From NCBI GenBank assembly GCA_963971575.1, contig OZ020617.1, positions 37,911,626 to 37,975,625 of the forward strand: a stretch of DNA of 64,000 nt. Direction: 5' to 3'. The notes beneath the pieces are model-generated. The model was not told the origin of the DNA. It saw only the letters and a list, made by a program, of their open reading frames with translations, and did no database searches. This document shows, in pieces, positions 1 to 12,218 of this stretch. Source of the stretch: Liopterus haemorrhoidalis (taxonomy: Eukaryota > Arthropoda > Insecta > Coleoptera > Dytiscidae). Every line of letters starts with the position of its first letter. Within the stretch, counting starts at the first letter, position 1. Made by a program: the position numbers and the translations under genes.

Positions 1-838
1 TCCCTATACACACATGGGTCTACGGTGACCTACCGTTTTTTATCATACTTAAAAAATGTTTAAAAAATCTGAAAAAATTCAGGAGAGTAGTTTGGGATCT
101 ATAGAAAGAGTGCATGCATTGGATGATGGATAAAAATTAATCTTTATTATTGTTATTTAATGGAAATCGATATGAAACACAAGAAATTCACGTGTTCACT
201 TAAAAAGCCATAACTTTTTATTAGATAAATTTAAGAAAGTAGTATTACACAATATGTTTTTTAAAATATAGTAGATGAAGAAAAAAAATAAAGCAAAAAA
301 AAAAAAATAAAAAAAAAATATATTTTTTTAAAATTTTATATATAAATATATTTCTAATTTATATATAAAACGTGCACTTAGTACGAGTAAAAATTGATGT
401 ACCTATTTGCAGGACCGTTCCTAGCTTGTTCGCCGTTCATGTGCAAAAACAATATGGCCGCCCTTATTAATTAAGTATTATTTAATTAAGAATATGATAA
501 GTAATGTTTACTTGTATATCTGTATGTACAAGTTTTAAATATTTATCACAATAAAGATACATAGAATTTAACGGTTTTATTTGATATGAATATTTTGATC
601 CATATATATAAATACAAAACTATTAATACTAACAGAGTCAACTATTAGTATTAAATATATTAAAAGTGAAATAAATTGATTTAATACACAGGTGCAACAT
701 AAGTATGTATAATATCAAATTAAAATTTAATTAGCAATTTAGTTAGCTAACACTATTAAAAAAATTATAGTCGAAATTGAATAGAATGTGTTATAGATCT
801 ATTATAAACAAGGATTTAGAGTCTAAAGTCTAAAGTTT
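1..838. other. AT-rich spacer, no gene seen
   Basis: No coding region is supported here. The stretch is very AT-rich, with A-runs around 296-325. Nothing resembling a transposase or reverse transcriptase was found in either strand. Confidence 0.6.
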
Positions 839-1174
839 AGACTCAATATCATAATTTGCTCCCTAAGGGATTTGGGACCTAAGGGAGTTTTTGGCGGGAG
901 GGGGGTTGGGCTCGACAGACCTTGTGCTCAGTTGGGACCATACCGGAAGAAAAACACAGGAAGAACAGGAGGAAGTACAGGAAGACCCAAGAGAGAAGGC
1001 AAGAAGACCTAGCCAACCTGCCATGAAGAATAGTGAACTACGACAGTTCCGTGGCTGGGTTGAGGCAAGCAGGGTTTTTAGTCGGTATGCCACTTTGTGG
1101 AGAGTCCGACACAACCTGAATATGGTGTCTATAAAAGATCTCCCCTGGATAAAAAAAAAAAGACTCAATATCAT
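839..1174 (+). mobile_element. 5'-truncated retroposon with poly(A) tail and 14-bp target duplication
   Basis: The sequence AGACTCAATATCAT occurs at 839-852 and again at 1161-1174. Between them lies about 308 bp that is far more GC-rich than its surroundings and ends in a run of eleven A at 1151-1161. A 14-bp direct repeat plus a terminal poly(A) is the signature of LINE-machinery (target-primed reverse transcription) insertion. The insert carries an open frame (Glu/Gln-rich, residues of a 132-aa frame from 891) that runs out into the tail and matches no family I recognise. It may be the 3' end of a non-LTR element or a SINE-like retroposon. Confidence 0.65.
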
Positions 1175-1289
1175 GGCGACGCAATGGCGGACAGATAGAG
1201 TATCAAATTTTAATATTTTATTATTTGTAATACATGTCGATTTACAACCTTCATTTGTAAAAATATTCAACAAAATAAAAAAAATATAA

Positions 1290-3443
1290 TAAATTTACGG
1301 TATAATAACAGGATATAGTTACAAATGATATTTTTTGTTTGAGTAATCAATCATTCAATTCAAAATATAATTTATTTTTTATTCATTAACTTGCTTTTCA
1401 TGGAGGAAAATAAATATTTTTTACATGTTTTAATCAATTTCTGGTTTACAATATTGAAATTTCAACAAGAAACGAACAATTGTTAAACTCATAAAAAGTA
1501 ACAAAAAATTTGAATAGATTTTAAATTAATTTTCTGGTCAATTATTTGAGTTATAAGAACTTAATTTTAGGGAAAATTGTTTTATTATTTTATATCGACT
1601 TTCGAAACAAATTTAGAATGTGGTGGCACAAGGTCTGAATGGATCCAAACAAGGTACTGGAGAAAGTATGGGACGACGGGGTACAAGCGAAGATACCTAA
1701 GGGTAGATTATGGTTCACTTAAAACAAAGAAAGAAACAACGACTGGCTAAAAAGAGTATAGCATTTAACTGTCAGTAAAGGAGAATTTTTGTAAGGAGCA
1801 CTCCATGGAGACACAAACCTCGATACTTAATATGATAAAATAGAATGAATTTATGTAGTTAAATATAGAATGTCCAATACTTGTGAATGTCTTTGAGACA
1901 TGGACTTTCCGGAGCGAGATGGATAACACTAGATACAACAACAAAAATAGATTACTAATGACATAAGCAAATATACACTGAATCATTGGAATACTCTGAA
2001 AATAATTTTGAGAAATATTTTCTATTTCCTGATTCCATTAGTAGTTGGATTAGGAATCCCTTTAATACAGATGTAACAATTTTAAAAGGTTTAATATTTA
2101 ATCTTTAGAAGAAAGCCGTTTAATGATTTCTTGCGATAGTTTGTTAAAATTATTGTTGAACATATATACTTTCATTGACTTTTGCATTTACAGAATATGT
2201 AAAATTATCAAACAATGCACTGGAATATTTAATGCTTTCTTGTTTATTTATTTTTCTTGCAACAGGACAAATTCCAATTACACTATGACACTAAAATAAT
2301 TATACAATAATGAATAAAGTAGGTACAGTAACAAAGATTACGAGAATAGTAATAGAAAATAACAATAGAACTAAAATTAACAGTAGTAAATATTAATAGT
2401 AAAAAAATAAATTACAAACAAGAAAACTGTTAATTGAAACAAAGTCTCGAAATAAAAATTGATTGATTTAAAAAAGTTGATAACATTTGTAATTTTGTGC
2501 TCGTAGTATCAAACCTGTAATTGGGACATCTTGTCCTGTTGGATTGGCCTGATAAATAAAATAAAGTAAATAAAAATAAAATAAAGTAAATGCCAGGAAA
2601 ATTATCATGTATCAAAAAGTTATTAAAAGTTGAGGAATTTTTTCGACCCCTTTTCCGATCTAAAAATTACAGGTAACCCCCGCACCGGGTGACTGACAAA
2701 AAAAGTGATTATTTTTCCAGCCCAGGTGGTCACGTAATTATTTTTTTTTTATACTAGAATTAAAATTAAAATAAATATACCTTATTTTTTTAGTACAAAA
2801 TACACCTTTTTTCTATTTTGTATTGATAAAAAAGTCATTATGAAACTAAATTGAATGTTATAATGAGCTTCATTATGACAGTAAATATTTTATTTCATAA
2901 AATTGGCATTTTTTTTTTTTTATTTATTTATTTAGTCATCTATATTTTTTCAACACATAAAAAAATATCACCACAAACTAAAATGTGTTGAATGAGCCAG
3001 CTTATTTTGACACAATAAATTAAGCATTGGTTTAATTTGTCAGTGCCAGTTTCATAGCGATTTCGATGCTAGTAACATGTTTTAACCAAATTATAATCAG
3101 ATCTGGCTGTCACCGGCGGAACTAGCACTGACCGAAAAAGATTGAAAAATAACTTGCAAAACTTGGATTTATTTATTAAAATTGTCTGCGAATCGCAAAA
3201 TATATTTCGCGACCACCTCGGAGAGGTCCCCTTTAAGAATGGCTGTAATGTTTTTTTTTTTAGATATTTTAAAAATGAATTGATTTAACAGTCCTAACAG
3301 TTCTCAGATTAGTTTGTGTGAACGGTCTTATATAGCAGTTTTGCATACATATTAGCTTATGATTGTAATTTGCTATATTTTAGTTGATTAAAATTGTACA
3401 TGTAAGGTAATTAAGTCATGAAAAATGTTAACTTTTTCGATAC
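1290..3443. other. AT-rich spacer with possible non-LTR tail trace
   Basis: No real gene was identified. At about 1640-1715 a short plus-strand frame reads PNKVLEKVWDDGVQAKIPKG, which resembles the C-terminal tail of RTE-like reverse transcriptases; this is weak. The rest (1720-3440) holds poly(T) tracts and low-complexity AT sequence, with a slightly GC-richer patch at 2640-2730 that I could not assign. Confidence 0.4.
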
Positions 3444-3798
3444 TTAATAGGGGATAGGCATGATTTTTTTTTATTTTTTTATTATATTCCTCTTGTTGTA
3501 TATAAACATAAAAAACAGTTTTTAATTTTTTTTTTTTTAATTTGAAGGCTTTAAAAAATCAAAAATGTATGTAGCGCGCGAAAACGACGTGTGACGTCAT
3601 AATCCTTTCTAACTGACGCATGAGACTACTAGCCAATCCAGCGAACGGTTGTTTATGCAGCGAACATAGTCTGTTGTGAATTATTTGTTTGTGTAACTTT
3701 TATAGGTTATGTAAAGGAGAGTGATTTTAATTAAAATAAAGTTTAATTCTATAAAAACAATTTATACATGTTTACCGAATTAAATTTTATATTAAAAT

Positions 3799-4044
3799 AT
3801 GGAATATCCAGGCCCCAGTACTTCGAAACATTATCGAAAATATTGTTCAGTACCGATGTGCACAATTAGTTCAACTAGAAATCCAAAAAAACTATTTATA
3901 TCATTACCTAATGGCGAAAAACAACAGAAAAGGCGAAATTTGTGGCTGAAAACTATGAGGCGAAATAAAACCGATATTTCAGAAAAAAGTAAACTTTATG
4001 TTGTGTGCATAAATGCATCAATGTTGGGTAAATTATCACTCTGA
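3799..4044 (+). pseudogene. THAP zinc-finger N-terminal fragment
   Basis: An 81-residue frame starts MEYPGPSTSKHYRKYCSVPM. Residues 16-21 give Cys-x4-Cys (CSVPMC), followed by the basic Trp-containing core (NLWLKTMRRNK, about residues 48-58) and SEKSKLY (62-68), which is the typical layout of a THAP (C2CH) DNA-binding domain. The closing Cys-x2-His part, which should follow KLY, is not intact: the frame continues into unrelated residues and stops at 4044. The break coincides with the point where the opposite-strand frame begins to overlap, so the protein is best read as truncated by the internal deletion of its transposon. In intact relatives this domain binds the transposon ends. Confidence 0.6.
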
Positions 4045-4070
4045 GCCCTAACAAAATCTTTATCTGCCAT
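3996..4070 (-). pseudogene. convergent-strand N-terminal peptide of the same transposon
   Basis: On the minus strand a start codon at 4070-4068 opens a 24-residue frame beginning MADKDFVRAQSDNLPNIDAF and ending at a stop at 3996. It begins inside the right half of the inverted-repeat element and runs into the end of the THAP fragment. The composition looks protein-like rather than random, but it is too short to prove. I do not know the family. My inference is that the parent transposon had two convergent genes. Confidence 0.3.
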
Positions 4071-4562
4071 TTTAATAGTAAATACGTGAAAAATTGTTTA
4101 AAAACAAATACAAAACTCTCGAACAATACAATACACACACGTGTGAAGATTATGTTGTAGCTGTCTGTATCTGTGATGTGAAAACCCTATCGTTTGACGT
4201 CATGCTCAGTCGTTTCTACTCGGCAACCTTCGCCCCGTGCTCGGAATATTTCAAATTTACAATATTTTAATTAAAAAATTTGGCTATAATGTTAATTAAA
4301 ATGTGATTTTTGTTTTGTTAGGTGACATAACTAACATTAACATATCAAAATAATGTAGTTTTAAGGAAATACAAATTTTATGCGTATCCCCTATTATGAA
4401 AATTAATTATGTTACGTTTGTATTATAAATTATTGATTCTAATAAAGTACTCTCTCAAAACCAGGCTAAATGTACAGCCTCTACAAGAGCTAATTGACAC
4501 CATTGAGCACTAATGCTGTTTATATCATGACGTAACTGAATATTATTATATAACAAAGTTAT

Positions 4563-5556
4563 TTTTTAGGGTTTTGTAGGTATGACCAGCAAAACACCCT
4601 TATAACGTCACTCATGTGTGTTTGTCTGTCTGTCTGTACGGTAAAAATTGTAGCAAAACGGCTTAACATAGAAAGTTGGAATTTGGCATACTATACAATT
4701 CTTTGACCCGCATATAGAAAAAATACTGAGAGTTCAAAAAAACACATACTTATAAACAAATAAGTAATTAATGAAAAAATAAATATATATTTTTTTAAAT
4801 TATGAGTGGGGTATCAAATAAAACCTCTTAATGCGTGGATAGACAAGCAAAATTTTACTTTTGAAAAATATTTTTTTTTCTTATGGTATTTTCACCAAAA
4901 ATAAACCCTTAAAACGTAGATTATGGAACAAAAATTGTTTTTATTTTTTAACACGTATCTAGTCAAAATGTGCAAAAAAAGTTCTTGTCCACCCCTTTTT
5001 ACCCAAGGAGGTTAAACTAAAAATCTGAAAAAATTATAAGTAATCTGGGCCGGAAACGTACGAGAGGAATTTTTAATTAGATTTCGGTTTTAGAAAATAT
5101 TTCAGTTTTTGTGTTTTTGACAAAATTAATTATTTCTCTAATTCATGGCTAATAATGTTATGGATTTTTTATATTTTTGACTAACGTAGAGTCTTTTTTT
5201 TAATATTAAAAATATAATAATTTTTTTTAACAGCAGACGGCGAGTCGCCTTCTTAAGAAGATTGCACTTATAAACTCGATCATTAGGCGGAGCGCCTACG
5301 TCTTGTTTTAAGGTATCACAGAGAAATAAATCATTTATAGTAGTAAAATACTTAAAATCAAATATCGCATGTTAATAGTGAGAAATATGTTTCTGTAATT
5401 GAAAAAAATATGTGTAACTAAGTGTAACAGGACTCTGTTTTTGATTATAGAAAAAAAATTGTCTTAGACTTCCTGCATTCTGTTGACTTCTTATACACTT
5501 TAAATATATACAAAACACTGAAATGTGTGAAAATTCACACTTCGCATAAATTTTTT
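4563..5556 (+). mobile_element. HINE (Helentron-associated / DINE-1-like) copy 1
   Basis: The left end reads TTTTAGGGTTTTGTAGGTATG, followed by a short (GTCT)n tract at about 4620-4638 and a conserved AT-rich body. The right end has the imperfect inverse of the left motif (TACAAAACACT) followed by a near-palindrome GTGTGAAAATTCACAC (5525-5540) and a terminal T-run. This is the arrangement known for Helentron-associated interspersed elements: subterminal inverted repeats, GTCY microsatellite and a 3' hairpin. Two further small hairpins, GGCGAGTCGCC and GGCGGAGCGCC, lie at about 5239-5296. No protein is encoded. Confidence 0.65.
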
Positions 5557-6022
5557 GCTTATATACTTTCTTTTGTCCCCTTAATAATATTCCCCTTGCT
5601 TTAGGTAAAATTAGTCCTTTAAAGGGATTCCGCCATATTTTTTAGGTCAATCGCAGTCCAAAGGTTTTGAACAGCTGCTCTAGGTTTGTAACTAAGTGGT
5701 TGAAAATATTCTTACTTATAACTTTAATCACCAAGGTATATAAAAAGACACTAAACAGATCATGAACCTTGGGATCAGACGAGTACTACATAACTACTCT
5801 GACTCAAATATCAAACGCATATTCAGCGGTGGAGCTTACCACAGACAAGACTCCAGTTGCCGAGTATGAGCGGATAACCTAAACATCTACAACATCGCCA
5901 GCAGTCCTGCTTTCTTTGGAGGACTAAGGATGAAAAAACGCGAATGGTTAAAACTGAATACGCAGCAAACCAGCTAACAAGTTAATTGGGAAATATATTT
6001 CAATCATTTAACCATATACTTG
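5557..6022. other. spacer, nothing recognised
   Basis: About 460 bp with no supported gene. The part at 5760-5960 is less AT-rich and could be an unassigned repeat fragment. Confidence 0.4.
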
Positions 6023-6179
6023 TTATCTACAGTCAATTATTAAACTATTGAAAGTAAATTCAAAAGTCATGTTTACACTATAAGAAACCAGTGACGTCAC
6101 TAGATTTTTGTAGATACCATTTATATGAATGCCTGAAACGAAATATTTTTTAATCATTACAAATTCAAAACATAAACTA

Positions 6180-6500
6180 ATTGTTACAACCTGGATTATA
6201 TGGAATAATATTGCTGCGATCTTCATTATCATCGTCATCAATTATTTCTTCAAATAATATATCATTAAAATGTACTGCAATATTGTGAACACGGCATAAG
6301 CACAATTTTTCTAGCTTTCGGAAGATTATATTTTCTGTGTCTCAACAAAAACTGCTCTTCAATACTCCAATTACTGTCTATAGAATTTCTTGAACTTGCG
6401 TCTGGTAACTCAAAAGGGTTACTTGTATCACAAAGATGGCGAAGGACCACTCTTAGCTCTACTTTAAAGAATTCACTTAAAAGAGTAATATGAAGTTTGA
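6180..6500 (-). pseudogene. possible PIF/Harbinger transposase C-terminal relic
   Basis: Minus-strand reading gives, after a probable frameshift near 6310, CRVHNIAVHFNDILFEE followed by an acidic tail IIDDDDNEDRSN. The motif [VC]xxxHNIAxxxND followed by an acidic stretch is typical of the C-terminus of Harbinger (HARBI1-type) nucleases, where it lies after the last catalytic residue. Upstream minus-strand sequence keeps an open frame of 61 codons (6450-6265) in a different frame. Catalytic residues are not visible, so this is only the tail of a decayed gene. Confidence 0.35.
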
Positions 6501-7009
6501 ATTTTTCCTATAATAATTAATATTCTTACAATCTTTTATTTTATTCAATTTCTTTTAACATGAAATTTACGAAAAAAAGGATCAGCCATTTTTGCAAACT
6601 AAACACCAGCGTTAACTTTTAAAGCCACCGTTTTGATCAGCGCTTATTGTAGAAAGGTAATATGCAATTTTAAAGCCACCACGTTAAAATTTGAACAAAG
6701 ATATACTTAGTGAATAGAATTTATGTTTAAAGTGTTCTTAAAAAAATTAACGTCTATTTTTTACGCTAAAATTCTAATGTCTCCTAATGTTTATTAGTTA
6801 TGTCGGATTTATAGTTTTGTTTTGGGTAGTGTAAAACAGGCTAGTTGCAAGTCAATCATAGGTTTAGATTTTTACGAGAAAATTTTAAAACGATTTTCAT
6901 AGTTTAAAAATAGACTATAGTTGTAATACTAATTTATTTGATAAACCGAATTTGTATTATCTAACCTTGGAATAATATGTTATGTGCAAACCAACAATTG
7001 CCGGTCTAG

Positions 7010-8031
7010 TTTTTTCGAAACGAAAATCGGTCTAAAGCAAGGATGTAAGCCCACTACTGTTTACAATAGTTCTCGATACAGCCATTAAAAACGCTAGAAA
7101 AAATTTACAAAAATACCCTGTAGGTCATTGGAAAATGAACAAAGTTACCATCTCAGAGCTGTGCTATGCAGACGACAAAATCCTAATCGCCACTAAAGAA
7201 GAAAGTTTACAAGGTAACCTTGATACTTATAACCATTGGCTAACTATAATAAATATGAAAATAAGCTGCAAGAAAACCAAAAGCATGGTTATAAGTACAA
7301 AACGTCGGAGAAACGTCGCATTGAACTAGAAAGAAAAACAATATAACAGGTAGAGCATTTCAAATATCTCGGATCCGTTTTCTCACCTGACGGAAAAATC
7401 CACAGAGAAATAACGGAACGAGTTGGCTCTCTTGGTAGGCTATTTAATAGCATTAAGAATTTTTTCTTGACAAAACGGGAAATTCCGACAGAGGCAAGAG
7501 ACAAATTATTTAAGAAAGTGGTCATACCAGTGCTGACATATAGATCAGAGGCTTGGACAACAACGGATAAACAAAGAAGCAGGATAATTAGTAGCGAAAT
7601 GATGTTCCCACGGAAGATCAAGGAAAACACAAAATTGGATCGGATGAGGAACATAGAATATTGAGAAGAACTAGGAACTAAAACAGTAGAAGAAATAATA
7701 GAAGGACAATTTAGGTGGTATGGTTATGACCATGGAAAGGAAGGATGGAAAATAGTTGAGACACGAAGAAAGTTTACGAAGCCAGAGTATGTCAAGAATG
7801 ACGCCGTGGAAGACCGAGGAAAGAGTGGAGTGACGAAATTAGAATTGCAGTAGAGAGAAGAGATACCCCCAGGAATGGAGCGAGAAGTAGGACGAAAAAC
7901 AGGAAGAAATGGAAAAAGCTGTAGCAACGTTCTCCCACGAAAGAAGAGAACAAGTACAAGTAATAATCAAACTCTTCACACAAAGCCCGACAACAGATAT
8001 GGTACAAGGGTTCAAAGATTAAGTAAGTAAA
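7010..8031 (+). pseudogene. RTE-like non-LTR reverse transcriptase, 3' part
   Basis: The plus strand encodes, with several stops and frameshifts, GLKQGC and LFTIVLDTAIKNARKNLQKY (about 7035-7110), then the catalytic box YADDKILIATKEESLQ (from about 7163), then VEHFKYLGSVFSPDGKI (about 7350), then the KREIPTEARDKLFKKVVIPV and LTYRSEAWT segments (7470-7565), and a basic tail WRRGRPRKEWSDEIRIAVER (about 7795-7855). This is the order of the palm, thumb and C-terminal region of RTE-like reverse transcriptases, which copy their own RNA into target DNA. The 5' part, including the endonuclease, is missing. The element seems to end in TTAAGTAAGTAAAT near 8020-8031, a short simple-repeat tail usual in this group. 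Confidence 0.75.
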
Positions 8032-8740
8032 TATTATTTATCCTGCAGAAATATATATTGGGATTCAAAATACCTGAATAAACATTATACAAGAGAGCAT
8101 GTTGGAGTTCTTGTGTGATTAAAATAAGATTCTAACCGGCAGTACGCAAAGAGAGAGTAAAGCGTATAATTAAATAAAAAGATTGGTATATTTCTGTAAA
8201 AATGTTCACAAGATATGAACAACATATTACGAGATAAAAATATCGTACAAAATTATCTGGAAAAACATATTTTCTTTTTAACCACGTTTCTTTTAAAAAG
8301 AGAAACATGTATTCAAAAGCATGATTTAGTAGAGTTTTTATTTAAAAAACGTAATTTTAAAAATTCGTTTCCATCTGTTAATTGTCCTTTGTATGACATA
8401 TTATCTTTCTTTAATAATCTCGGTTAAAACGAAAATTACTAAAGTGAGATGCGTAAAGCGGAAAAAGTGCTATGCATAAATTTTCGACAACACTGCATAC
8501 TTGTCATCATGTTTGTATGTGCTTATATGTGTATGTATATGTGTGTAAATTTACAAAGAGAGTGGCTATAAAATGACTTTTATTGGTTAGGTGAGAAGTC
8601 ACACAACGGATCATATTGCTTTAAATTTACTTGTTACGTTTTGGAAAACATTCAAAGCGTAAAAGGTTCTAGAACGAAAATCGATTATTTGTAAGTCTAT
8701 ATCTCTGGTTTAAACGGGATAGTACCAGTTTCGAGTTCGT
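8032..8740. other. spacer with short open frame
   Basis: A 70-codon frame at 8215-8427 is Phe/Leu/Lys-rich and AT-driven; it resembles no family I know and is probably chance. A TG-rich tract lies at 8510-8545. Nothing else was recognised. Confidence 0.4.
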
Positions 8741-8749
8741 GTCTCTTGT

Positions 8750-9200
8750 ACCGGGTGGCCGAAAATGAACGTTACAATTTATATCGGACGCCATTTTGGT
8801 TTGGTCCAATTTTGACAGTAATAATTTGATAATAGAGCAGTATAGACGTAGAAAATTGGTTACGAGGCGTCTTATGATTTAACGACGCGTTCTTATTGTT
8901 ACAAGGTACTATTAAAATAGGTCCTCAATTACGGTGTGAAAATCATAATGAGTAACGAAGCCCATTTCAACTGTAGCGGCTAACAAACGAAATAGTTGAT
9001 ACTGAGGCGCTAAAAATCCGCAAGTAGTTCATCAGTGACCATTACACTCTTGAGTAGTGACAATAGGGTGTGGAAATTGATCAGGGGATACATTTGGACC
9101 ATATTTTTTCTAATACACTTTGGATAACGTTGTTACTGTGGACGGTGGCGTGACATGATCCAAATCTTATACACACAATCGAAATTTTAGAAATATGTTT
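8750..9200 (+). pseudogene. Tc1/mariner-superfamily transposase relic
   Basis: A shredded plus-strand frame can still be read: IMSNEAHFNCSG (about 8946), then NSRYWGA-like and NPQ-like residues, then CGI-like, GPYFF-like and TVDGG-like residues up to about 9170. The order [ST]-D/N-E-A-H-F, then NKQN-RYW, then GPYFF and a V-N/D-G segment matches the first catalytic-aspartate region of the arthropod IS630/Tc1/mariner-type transposases. The expected catalytic Asp is Asn here (SNEAHF). Multiple frameshifts and stops show it is long dead. Element ends were not found. Confidence 0.45.
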
Positions 9201-11698
9201 TCAGATCGATAATATCTAGAAAAGGTGATATTGATTCGCCGCCAAGATTTCTAGATTTAATCGTCCCAGACTTGTTATTAATTATAAGAATTATTTGTAA
9301 TGAAAATTATCAAGTTAGTTATTAGACAGCCTGTATCTATAATCTTTGGCACACGTTTAAAACAAAGATTTTCCATCATTTCCTATTATTAATTACTAGC
9401 TGGCATACTCGTTGTATCTCCGTCTCTTTATCTTTCCGTCTGCCTCTCTGTTTTCCAAGCTTATCAACTTAAGGCACTGTTTACAGAGCGCCAAATTGTT
9501 TTTTAATTTCTTTATAAAAATTATGAAGTTTTAAGTCATAAAAAAGAGGCTTCAACCTGCGGTTAATAATTGTATATATATATATATATATATCTCACCA
9601 TTATTTTAGATTAAATATAAGTGGACTCAAATGTTATATCTACATGCAGCTTGAGCTCATATCTAGTTCAAGATGTTTAGGATTTGGAAATTCTTAAATT
9701 GGTAAATTAGATCGGTATTATCCGTACTAACATTAGTTTTTTCTGCCCTGGAAATAAAAATAAGTCACATTTTGAATGAAGACGAATATGAAATACCATC
9801 TACACATATAGAATAACGGCGGTTTTTGTTTTTTTAAGATTTTTTAAAATATTTTTGCATTAGTTAAATTTTTAAATAATATTTATAAATATCACTGATC
9901 ATTGCTGTTTTTAGGTTTCCTTTAAAATACATGTATTTTTAAAAATAATAGCAAGAATATTTTACAAATTTATAATAGCACATATAATATTGTTTTAGGT
10001 CAAAATTCTAGTAACATATAGACCAGTCAATCACAAGCCTTTATTCACCTACAGTTATCTACAAATGTTTCTTTAATAAACTTATTTTTGAAACAGATGC
10101 GCACTCAGGGAGGTTCACGGGCTAAAGTTCCCCCCAAGCACCCAAAAAAAACCGTTTTTAAGGGACACATTTATCCTGTAATTACATATGAACCCTACCC
10201 AACATAAAAATTTGGCTTCTGAACCCACTAAGATTTTGGTTCAGATATATATTTCTTATAAAGTTACATTATTCTACACTATTTGTTCCGGGGCTATTTG
10301 TATATTATTTCTAGTGTGTGACTAACGTATTTGCTACATGATTAGTTTTTATCCATGAATATTTTCCCAGTTTTCTACTTTGTTGATTAAATTTAATAGT
10401 AATAGTATAATATAAGACCATAAAACAGCCGTGCAGAATACTTTAGATACATATTTTAAAGAGTTGTCAGAAAGGCATCTTTCAATTAACTGTCTGAAAA
10501 GTTAATAGGAAATCTGTACAGAACGTTTCAAATAAATTATAAATCATGTCATATATTTTTTATTATGTATAATAGACACTTATGTAGAATAATAAAGTTT
10601 TTTGACCTAATTTCAAATCTATTACTCCAAATTTAATTTAATTTATATTTTTTATACTTTTCCTATTAAATTTTTTATATTTCAATAATTAATTAAGCGT
10701 CTTTGATTATGCATCGCGATTTTAAAGAACGCATCCTTGACGCAAAGTGGGGTCCGTGTTTATTCTGAATTGCCGCACGGCAATAAAAAGTATAGAATAC
10801 TGCACAAGAGTTTTAAGGCTTGTCAACTTCTAAACTTATCTTGGAAGAAGGCGGCTATAACTCGTGCTAGAAAAAGACAAAATTCATCATCTAACCTTGA
10901 AAAATACCTTAGAATATCAGTGTTCTGTGTGCGACAAAACTTTTAGGTATTGAACTTATCTGCTTAAAGAAAAGATACATCCCAAAAGAACTCTATACAT
11001 TTACAGTTTTACACCCACCGTCGTTCGTCATGAGTCGATAGAGATACAAATGTATATAGCCTTGCCGTACCGAAAGGGGTACAAACAATACTCCATATAG
11101 CCATATCAGATAATTATTAATTAATCTTAATTTTACAACATTGCTTAGTAGGACCAATGAAACAATTCAAATAAAAAAAAAAAAATTCAACTTATGCAAC
11201 AGTAGAAAAGTGTAGGTTTGTTTACTTGACAAACCAATGCGTTGACTGTAGGAACACAGTATATTAGGTACAACCAAAGCGCAACGACATATACTTAAAT
11301 TACGGCAAAATAGTGACCAAAACCCTTTTTTTCTATAATGAACCAAAAAATATACATAATATTAATCCTCATTCACAAATATAATGAATATTTCATTTTT
11401 TAGCAAGTATTTCTGGGGTTCAAATGGGGTACACCCTTTCAGAAAGATTCAACGATAGGCAAAATCAAATGAGTAGATCCGATCGTTCAGATTCCCATCA
11501 ACTAAAGATATAACCGCCTATGTATTGCTCCGGTAAAATTATTGGTGATTTGTAAATAATCGTTAATGTTTATTTACTAATTTTATTTAGATTATTTATT
11601 AATTCAAGTTCGCGATAGTGTACAGAATCTGCTATTAGCGCCTATTGTTCAATAAAAATCAGATCATAAGGTGAAATTGTTTGTTCAGATTGTCGGGG
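9201..11698. other. AT-rich spacer, no gene seen
   Basis: About 2.5 kb. It contains a (TA)n microsatellite near 9571-9592 and a CT-rich patch at 9415-9460. A 69-codon frame at 10737-10946 is basic and Ser-rich but has no recognisable domain. The block 10100-10330 is less AT-rich and may be an unidentified repeat. Confidence 0.4.
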
Positions 11699-11700
11699 TA

Positions 11701-12216
11701 TAGTCGGATTGCTGATAGGTGACTGTTACATGTATGAATCAAGTATTGCATAATAATCTAGTTACCATTTTTCAGCGATTTTAAAAATGTTTTTTGTTAT
11801 TTGTGTTAACTGTCAGTGTCTAGTAATAAATATTAATTCGAAATACGGCTTGCGGCCAATTATTAAATTCACAAACTTTAATTTTCAATCTGCTGGAATA
11901 AATAACAAATTATAATCCAAAATTTACGTATGAGTATAAATTTTTCCTTATTTATAATTATAACCTTAAAATTTTGTTTGTTTGAGTACTGCTGTAAATT
12001 TATTTTCGCGCTCTAATTAGTAAAGATATCTACGGATCATGCCATCTTTTTCATCTCTTTCTAATGTTTTGTTTTTTATTCAAATAATTTGGAAGGTTAG
12101 TTGTCAACTTGCGTCACTATACGTTACTATGGGTATGCAAATAATTATAATGACAAAGAAAGTATTGAACATCGATACTTGTAGCAACGAACAGTCACTT
12201 ATCAGCAATCCGACTA
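11701..12216. mobile_element. MITE A, short copy of the TAGTCGGATTGC family
   Basis: Inverted ends TAGTCGGATTGCTGATAGG (11701 onward) and its complement ending at 12216 pair over about 27 bp with one mismatch, and TA lies immediately outside on both sides (11699-11700, 12217-12218). This is Tc1/mariner-type target choice. The first about 190 bp and last about 330 bp are closely similar to the ends of the longer copy at 33917-36156, which holds the transposase fragment. The short copy is therefore a deletion derivative with no coding capacity. Confidence 0.8.
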
Positions 12217-12218
12217 TA

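Larger units (their letters stand above)
3445..4396 (+). mobile_element. THAP-domain DNA transposon, internally deleted (P-like?)
   Basis: Near-perfect 17-bp inverted ends bound the element: TAATAGGGGATAGGCAT at 3445-3461 and its complement ATGCGTATCCCCTATTA at 4380-4396 (16 of 17 pair). It contains a plus-strand THAP-domain fragment (from 3799) and a minus-strand start-codon fragment (ending at 4070 in plus coordinates) that run into each other near 4000, as expected for an internal deletion joining two convergent genes. The palindrome TGACGTCA lies upstream of each gene (3592-3599 and 4195-4202), and a CCAAT-like box at about 3631. THAP DNA-binding domains are known in P-element transposases, hence the tentative superfamily. 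I could not see a clean 8-bp target duplication. Confidence 0.6.

Noticed and set aside
863..1289. Overlapping 132-136-codon open frames on both strands
   Set aside because: They lie within and run out of the poly(A) retroposon, one is antisense to the other, and neither matches a known protein.
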